Origin: Prosthecobacter sp.
GTDB lineage: Bacteria; Verrucomicrobiota; Verrucomicrobiia; Verrucomicrobiales; Verrucomicrobiaceae
Length of the DNA: 6,639 nt
Assembly: GCA_020216965.1 (NCBI GenBank)
Contig: JAIWOJ010000128.1
Coordinates: 1-6,639 of the forward strand
Direction of reading: 5' to 3'
The stretch's first letter is position 1, and each line of letters opens with the position of its first letter. Positions 1-5,300 of the stretch are shown piece by piece. A model generated the notes under the pieces. The model did not search any database and was not told the origin of the DNA. It saw only the letters and a program-made list of their open reading frames with translations. The position numbers and the translations under genes were made by a program.

Positions 1-204
1 GGCGATGGCACAGCAATCATCGGCGCACGCAATCAACATGCCCTGGAGGTGCTGAAAAAGCAGATCCAGGCAGGCAAGACACGTCTGGGCATCTTTTATG
101 GTGCCGCTCATTTTCCCGACATGGAAGAGCGCCTATTGAAAATGGGCTTCAAACTGCGTGGGGTGGAGTGGCTCAAGGCCTGGGACATCGATGCCGAAGA
201 GTGA
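1..204 (+). CDS. TraB/GumN-like protein, C-terminal fragment
   Basis: Frame 1 is open from the left edge to a TGA at 202-204, giving the last 67 residues of a protein whose start lies outside the window. Visible features are an A-R-N motif (residues 9-11), an amphipathic helix rich in K/E/Q, a hydrophobic strand running into the signature IFYGAAHFPDMEERLL (31-46), then a G-F pair and a W-x-x-x-W ending. The strand followed by G-A-x-H and a helix matches the end of TraB/GumN-type proteins, where the G-A-x-H segment belongs to the conserved core. Members are often membrane-attached or exported and some are proposed to be metal-dependent peptidases; the activity of this one is not visible. The family call is from motif memory and moderately uncertain; that this is a real coding end is much surer, given codon use and conserved-looking residues. 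It converges on recR, with 9 bp between the two stop codons. Confidence 0.6.
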   Translation, partial: GDGTAIIGARNQHALEVLKKQIQAGKTRLGIFYGAAHFPDMEERLLKMGFKLRGVEWLKAWDIDAEE

Positions 205-213
205 CCCCCTGCT

Positions 214-819
214 TCAGAGCGGACGGCGGCCATGCAGCGCTTGGTAAAGCGTCAACTCGTCCGCATGATCCAGCCCACCTCCCGCAGGCAAACCCTGGGC
301 GAGGCGACTGACGGCCACGCCCTGATGGCGCAGGAGGTCGCCCAGGTAACTGGCGGTGGCCTCGCCCTCCACATCGGAGCCCACAGCCAGGATCACCTCC
401 TCCAGGCCGCCGCTCTGCACCCGCTGCATCAGGGCTGCGATCCGCAGATCCTCTGGCGTCACATTGTCCAGCGGCGAGAGCCTGCCCCCGAGCACATGAT
501 ACTGCCCGTGGAAGGCGCCTGAGCGCTCAAGGCGCAGGACATCCGCCGCCTGCTCCACCACGCAGAGCACGGCCTTTTGCCGCCGGGGATCGTGGCAGAG
601 CGCGCACTCCTGGCCATGCTCCATGAAAAATCCGCAGTCCTCACAGGCGACGACGCGTGAGGTAGCGCCCATGAGGGCATCCATCAGCGGCTCAATGCGG
701 CCACCATCCTGCATCAGCCAGAGCATGAGGCGCTCTGCACTGCGCGGCCCCAGACCGGGCAGGGACTTGAGCTGCGCCACCAGGCGGCGCAGAGGCGGCG
801 GATAATCCAGCGCGGGCAT
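214..819 (-). CDS. recR: Recombination mediator protein RecR
   Basis: This is a complete 201-residue RecR, the usual length for the family. RecR acts in the cytoplasm with RecO (and RecF) to load RecA on SSB-coated single-stranded DNA at gaps during recombinational repair. Domains in order: an N-terminal helix-hairpin-helix DNA-binding segment (LPGLGPRSAERL, residues 20-31); a four-cysteine zinc finger (C59, C62, C72, C75); a Toprim domain starting near V84 with acidic E89, followed by YHVLGGRLSPLDNVTPEDL (107-125) and VEGEAT (150-155); and the C-terminal Walker-B-like tail with GLPAGGGL (176-183) and HADELTL (185-191). E. coli RecR has NPT-VEGEAT and GVPVGGEL at the corresponding places, so GSD-VEGEAT and GLPAGGGL are mild substitutions that leave the acidic residues intact. 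The start lies 6 bp after the hisI stop. The bases before the ATG (CCTCCC) are the reverse of a Shine-Dalgarno, so translation probably depends on ribosomes finishing hisI. Confidence 0.96.
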   Translation of the reverse strand: MPALDYPPPLRRLVAQLKSLPGLGPRSAERLMLWLMQDGGRIEPLMDALMGATSRVVACEDCGFFMEHGQECALCHDPRRQKAVLCVVEQAADVLRLERSGAFHGQYHVLGGRLSPLDNVTPEDLRIAALMQRVQSGGLEEVILAVGSDVEGEATASYLGDLLRHQGVAVSRLAQGLPAGGGLDHADELTLYQALHGRRPL

Positions 820-825
820 GGGAGG

Positions 826-1245
826 TCAGGCTTTTTCCAGCGCCACGAGCCCACCCTCCGTCGGGGCAGAGACGCGACGGTAAAAGCAGCTCGCGCGGTG
901 CGTGTGGCAGCGGCCGCCGCCGTGCTGGCGCACGCGCAGGATCAGGGCGTCCTGGTCACAGTCCGTCAGGATTTCCACGATCTCCTGGAATTCGCCACTG
1001 GTCTCCCCCTTTAGCCAGCGCTTGCTGCGGCTTCGGCTCCAATACACGGCCTTACCGCAGGCCAGCGTCTCGCGCAGGGTGGCCTCGTTCATGTAGGCCA
1101 GCATCAGAGGTTTTCCGGTATCTGCATCCACGGCCATGGCGGCAATGAGGCCGTTTTCATCAAACTTGGGCGCGAAGGCTGCCCCTTCCTCGATGGTTTC
1201 CTTCGAGTCACGGGTGCCGAATTGAAAAGTAGCAGGGTCGGTCAT
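826..1245 (-). CDS. hisI: Phosphoribosyl-AMP cyclohydrolase HisI
   Basis: HisI hydrolyses the adenine ring of phosphoribosyl-AMP, the third step of histidine biosynthesis, in the cytoplasm. From the chosen start it is 139 residues, the normal size for a stand-alone cyclohydrolase. No HisE (phosphoribosyl-ATP pyrophosphatase) domain follows, so HisE must be encoded elsewhere. Family features are LMLAYMNEATLRETL (47-61), the AVYWSRSRSKRWLKGETSG stretch (66-84), the DCDQD metal site (D95, D97, D99) and the zinc cysteines in CHTHRASCFYRR (C113, C120; the third, C96, is within DCDQD). The frame extends 43 residues further upstream to an ATG at 1374, but that extension overlaps the end of the hydrolase gene by 55 bp and does not look like HisI. 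An in-frame GTG at 1272 would add nine residues. The ATG at 1245 is preferred because the MTDPATFQFG-type N-terminus directly precedes the conserved core; no good ribosome binding site settles the choice. It probably forms an operon with recR. Confidence 0.95.
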   Translation of the reverse strand: MTDPATFQFGTRDSKETIEEGAAFAPKFDENGLIAAMAVDADTGKPLMLAYMNEATLRETLACGKAVYWSRSRSKRWLKGETSGEFQEIVEILTDCDQDALILRVRQHGGGRCHTHRASCFYRRVSAPTEGGLVALEKA

Positions 1246-1267
1246 GGCTGTCTGCTGGACATAGCCC

Positions 1268-1314
1268 CACACGCCGTTTTGCCAAAGCAAAAGATGCCCT
1301 GGACTGGCGTCGTG
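1268..1314 (-). repeat. Two-tier inverted repeat between hydrolase and hisI
   Basis: In the 74 bp gap between the hydrolase stop and the hisI start, the minus-strand transcript has an inner stem TTTTGC/GCAAAA (1292-1287 with 1282-1277, 4-base loop). Outside it is a stem ACGCC/GGCGT (1310-1306 with 1275-1271), extended by CAC/GTG across a one-base bulge. The outer arms are separated from the inner stem by 13 bases on one side and 1 on the other, so the helix is not continuous. No U-tract follows, which argues against an intrinsic terminator. It may be an mRNA processing or stability element, or chance. Confidence 0.3.
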
Positions 1315-1319
1315 CACCT

Positions 1320-2165
1320 TCAGCGGCCCAGCTTTTTCCCTTCGTCCAGGTAATCGAGCGCTTTTTCTAGCCACTGTTTGGCAGGAGCCCCGTGGCCCTG
1401 ACCGGGGATGTCAAAGAGTTTCACCCGCTTGAAGTCATTCGCCTGAAAACCCTGCTCATAAATCGCCTTCGTGTTGTCCTGGTTGAAATCCTTATCCCCA
1501 GTGACGAGGACGATGCGTGACTCTGCCTGAGCCAGGGTGGCGATCTCTGGGTGTGGGATGTAGCGCGCCTCGTACAGGGTGCCATCTTTGCCCTGGGTGG
1601 GGAAAAAGAAGTTCACTCCCATGAAGCATACGGCACCGCTGAACATATCCGCATAAGCCACGGCCAACATGGAAGCCACGCGCGAGCCGCCAGAGTGTCC
1701 GCTCACATACACGCGCTCTGGGTCGATGTTGTAAAGCTGGCGCATCTGGTCATTGGCCGTGATGGCTAGCTGCATCCGGCTAAAGACCTCCCGGTTGTTC
1801 CCAGAGCGCAGCGCGCCGATGAAAATCAGCCGCCGATCTGCCAGCACCTTTTCCCAGTCCGCAGGCAGAGCGCATTTGTCATTCGGGCTGATCCAGATGA
1901 AAAGCCCGTGCGGCACTTCTTTCTTGTAGCTGCGCGGGACGATGACCTCATAGGACTCGCGGGAAAGGTCGAGCAGGCCCGGCATTTCTGCCGCCCGCAG
2001 CCGCATTTTCAGTTGGTCAGCGCCCGCCATGGGCGTGCCTTGGGTGAAGGTCAGCGCTGAGCGCTGGCCTAGCTTGACCTTTCCCTCCTGGGCAAAAAGA
2101 CCGAGCGCTGTGCTCAGTGCGGTGGTAGCCAAAAAGATCGGGAAAAAGTGACGGTAGGAGGGCAT
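1320..2165 (-). CDS. Secreted alpha/beta hydrolase, PHB-depolymerase/esterase-like
   Basis: This is a predicted 281-residue exported serine hydrolase. The first 25 residues form a signal peptide (YRH, hydrophobic PIFLATTALSTALGLF, cleavage near A25-Q26). The body has an alpha/beta-hydrolase layout: strand YEVIVP (72-77), strand GLFIWISP (87-94), strand LIFIGALRSGN (113-123), the nucleophile elbow VYVSGHSGGS (152-161) with S158 as likely nucleophile, strand RIVLVTGDKDF (217-227) supplying the acid (D224 or D226), and GQGHGAP (255-261) with H258 as catalytic histidine. The order and the GHSGGS elbow resemble esterase/poly(3-hydroxybutyrate) depolymerase-like enzymes, but the substrate cannot be read from sequence. 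The frame extends upstream to an ATG at 2270. I chose 2165 because it puts the signal peptide at the N-terminus; the 35 extra residues are polar and basic and would bury it. No clear Shine-Dalgarno precedes either start. It is divergent from the DUF1800 gene, and its stop lies 74 bp before hisI. Confidence 0.82.
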   Translation of the reverse strand: MPSYRHFFPIFLATTALSTALGLFAQEGKVKLGQRSALTFTQGTPMAGADQLKMRLRAAEMPGLLDLSRESYEVIVPRSYKKEVPHGLFIWISPNDKCALPADWEKVLADRRLIFIGALRSGNNREVFSRMQLAITANDQMRQLYNIDPERVYVSGHSGGSRVASMLAVAYADMFSGAVCFMGVNFFFPTQGKDGTLYEARYIPHPEIATLAQAESRIVLVTGDKDFNQDNTKAIYEQGFQANDFKRVKLFDIPGQGHGAPAKQWLEKALDYLDEGKKLGR

Positions 2166-2389
2166 CGGCAGGCTAACCAAGCGGGCCTGCAGCTCGGTGT
2201 CGATGGTAAAGTCAGTGCCTCGGTGCCTGTTTTTGGAACTTTTTCTGTCACCCACGGCTGCTTTTTGCATTGCGGCAGACTGCTGATTTTGAGTATTTTT
2301 CAGCGTTTTTTGCGCTGCGCATCCCTGTGCTTCTGCGGTGGCCCCCTCTGAATGTCGCCAGTCACTTCATCTGGATCCCCCTCCTGACC
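2166..2389. promoter_or_regulatory. Divergent intergenic region, hydrolase / DUF1800 gene
   Basis: This 224 bp gap separates the starts of two divergent genes and must contain the promoter of the rightward gene, and probably that of the leftward hydrolase group. The stretch around 2281-2312 is clearly more T-rich than the flanks (runs TTTT, TTTTT, TTTTTT), consistent with a promoter or operator region. I tested TTG-type -35 candidates at 2233, 2265 and 2289 on the plus strand and found no matching -10 hexamer at normal spacing. On the minus strand an AATACT-like -10 lacks a -35. No sigma-70 promoter can therefore be named. If the hydrolase starts at 2270 instead of 2165, the gap shrinks to 119 bp. 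Confidence 0.45.
2301..2317. repeat. Small inverted repeat in the divergent region
   Basis: CAGCG (2301-2305) and CGCTG (2313-2317) form a perfect 5 bp inverted repeat around a 7-base TTTTTTG spacer, in the most T-rich part of the intergenic region. It could be a small operator for a dimeric regulator. It is short enough to arise by chance. Confidence 0.25.
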
Positions 2390-5300
2390 ATGCCGACCAA
2401 GCCCTTCCTTTCCCTCTGCCTGTGCGGAGCTGCTTACTTTTTTTCACTGCCTGTCAGCGCGCGGGTGGATGATTTTTCCGCAGGCCCAGGGCAGGGCAGT
2501 GCGGACCAGTTGGATGATGTCTGGCAGGCTGTTTATAATGCCTGGGGCATGAACCCAGCCGCAGATGATGATCAGGATGGCTGCACCAACCTCCAGGAAT
2601 CCATCCTCGGTACCGATCCGCGTGATCCAGGAGACTGCCTCAAGGTAGGCGGGATCCAGGTGGCAGGCAGCATGGTGAGCCTGCCTTTCTCAGCCAAAAA
2701 GGGGAAGGAATACCAAGTCTGGCAGTCCAGCGCCCCAGGGGGACCCGCGCCCGGAGAGCCTGGCAGCCTGTGGGAGCTAGTGCCAGGCGCGGTGAAAATC
2801 GCCGGCCAAGATGGCATGGATAGCATCCAGTTCCCCAAACCTGCAGCGGGAGTGAAATTTTACCGCTTGGAGGCCAAGGATGCAGATACTGATGAGGACG
2901 GCGTGGGGGACTGGGCAGAGCACCGCATGGGTACGGATCCCGCCCAACCCATCAGCCCCGGCAATGCCTCAGGAGGGCAAGCGAATGATCTCGAGACGCT
3001 GCGCTCCCTGATGTCACTCCAAGTCAGCGTAGGCACTGCAGATGCTTATGACAAGGAAGGCACGCCTGCCACGATCCAGCTCCGGCGCAGTTACGGCTCC
3101 ATGCCGTTGACCGTGGACCTACATGGGATGCCGGGTGCCACCCACCCCACGAAATCCAGCGCAGACAGCAGTGATTTCGTCTTTCAAGACCTCTCTGGGC
3201 AGAATACTAACCGCGTCACCCTGCCGGCTGGTCAAGGCACCACGACGCCCCATCCCGTGGCCCAGGTGGCAGCCGTGGCAGATGCGGTTGTGGAGGTGCC
3301 AGAGGCGCTGAAAGTCGCTGCCCTACTGCCCGGTGCCGCCCCCTCCGACGCGCTGCCCTCTGCCACCGTTCAGGTCAAAGATGCCAACCCCTCAGACCCT
3401 GCCAACCGCGTGCTGTATGTGGCCTTCCTTGGCCGTGAGGCAGGCATCACGAGCACGGCCTCAGGCTATGCCACCGCCCTCGTGGATGGCGACAATAACC
3501 GGGCCTCCGTCTCCGTGGTCTTTAACAACCTCTCTTCTGACCAAAATACGGCTTATGTCCGCATCGGCCCAGACCTTGAGGTGCAGGTGCTGCCCCTGGG
3601 GCAGGTGAGTGATGCCAACTGGAACATCCGCGCGGCGCAGACAGAGGTCACGGATCAGCGCATGTTAGACGCGCTCCGTGATGGGCGCGTTTATGTGGCC
3701 ATCACCACCGTGGAATACCCTGAAAAAGAAATCTACGGCTACTTCAACCTCGCCAACGGCACGGAGCTTTTTCATGAAAACCGCCCTGAGCTTCAGGCAC
3801 CCGCCCTGGGTTCTACGCAGTGGCAGACACCCCAGGGCGAGGCGCTTGAGCGTGACATCTGGCGCTTCATGAACCAGGCCACCCTGGGTGGCACCACGGC
3901 GCTCTACCAAGAAATCCGCGCGGAGGTGGATGCGGCCATCGCCAATGGCGGCACCTACCTAGATGGCCTGTCCACTTGGATGGACAAGCAGATGAATCCT
4001 TCTTTGACTCCACAGATCAACTACCGCCAGCTCGTCATGGCTGCTGACATGGAGGAATTTGCCCTGCGCGGGAACAAACCCATCACCTACAACAACGACC
4101 CTCAGCAGAACGGCGGAACGCTGGGCGTCACTTTTGTCAATGGGATGCCCATGGTGAACTACGGCAGCCCAAACACCAACGATCCAGGCAACAACCACCC
4201 CAACAACAGCGGCGGAGCCCCCAACCGCAGGCGCGAGTGGTGGACGATGGTCACGCAGAGCCGTGACCACCTGCGCCAGCGCGTCGCCCAGGCACTGAGT
4301 GAAATTTGTGTCATCTCAGAGCGCGATGCCGGTGTGCTGAGCTGGCATTACGGTGCAGCCAATTGGTGGGACATGCTGGCCGCAGGTGCCTTTGGCAAAT
4401 ACCGCACCCTGCTGGAGCAGGTGACGCTGAACCCCATGATGGGCATTTACCTCACCAGCATGGCCAACCGCGCCCAGTACGTCTCTGGCGGCATCACCAT
4501 CTCCCCAGATGAGAACTACGCGCGTGAGGTCATGCAGCTTTTCTCCATCGGCCTGGTGCAGCGCCACCCAGACGGCTCCCTCAAGCTGAGCCACGATGGC
4601 TTGCCCATCGCCACTTATGATAACAACGACATAACCGAACTCGCGAGAGTTTTCACCGGCTTCTCCCACGGTGCGCGCCATGGCGTGGTGCGTGCGGGGG
4701 TGCAGACGAATTATGGCGGTGTCAATACCACAGACCAGCGCATCTCCCCCACCATCTATGCCAACGGTAGCGCCAACAACATCTGGTTCGGCCGCCAAGA
4801 TGGGCACCCTTACTGGCAGGCACCCTGGATCACTCCGATGGTGGTGATCGGGCGTCAGGGAGCCGTGACTTATCACGATTTCGGTCCCAAGACCCTGCTG
4901 GCAGGCAAGCACGGAGAGACGATCTATGGCTCCACAGATCTCACGGGCATGAGCGATGCCCAAACGCACGCCGTGGCGGCCCAGGAGGTCTCTCGGGCGC
5001 ACGACTGCCTAGCGGGTGTGGCCTCCGCCGCCGTCTATGGGGATGGCAGCCCCCAAAACCCAGGCCATGCCAACACGCCTGTGAACATCTCCCGCTGGCT
5101 GATCCAGCGTCTCGTCACCTCCAACCCCAGTGCAGGCTACATTTACCGCGTGCAAAAAGCCTACCGGGATAGCAATGGCACCCTGGGCGCTGTGGTGAAG
5201 GCCATCCTGCTCGATTATGAAGCGCGCAGCCTCCAGCTCGCCGATGCCTCCATCTCCCACGGCAAGGTCAAAGAGCCCTTGATCCACTTCGCCCATCTCT

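Noticed and set aside
238..251. Hairpin CGCTT/AAGCG near the recR end, as a terminator
   Set aside because: It lies within recR coding sequence, has only 5 bp of stem and no U-tract in either direction.
232..522. 96-codon open frame on the plus strand over recR
   Set aside because: recR is unmistakable on the other strand, and this frame has no family features.
1246..1374. 43-residue upstream extension of hisI to an ATG at 1374
   Set aside because: It overlaps the hydrolase gene by 55 bp, lacks HisI-like sequence and would make the protein unusually long.
2166..2270. 35-residue upstream extension of the hydrolase to an ATG at 2270
   Set aside because: It is polar and basic and would put the hydrophobic signal peptide internally; the ATG at 2165 gives a normal exported protein.
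2233..2293. Sigma-70 promoter built on TTG-containing hexamers
   Set aside because: No -10-like hexamer occurs at 16-18 bp spacing from any of the candidates.
2408..2422. Lipoprotein signal (L-S-L-C) in the DUF1800 protein
   Set aside because: The cysteines are at residues 10 and 12, before most of the hydrophobic core, so they are not at a lipobox position; cleavage after A24 fits better.
4316..5002. 228-codon open frame on the minus strand inside the DUF1800 gene
   Set aside because: It is fully antisense to conserved DUF1800 blocks, with His/Gly/Val-rich composition and no recognisable domain; it is a by-product of GC-rich codon use.
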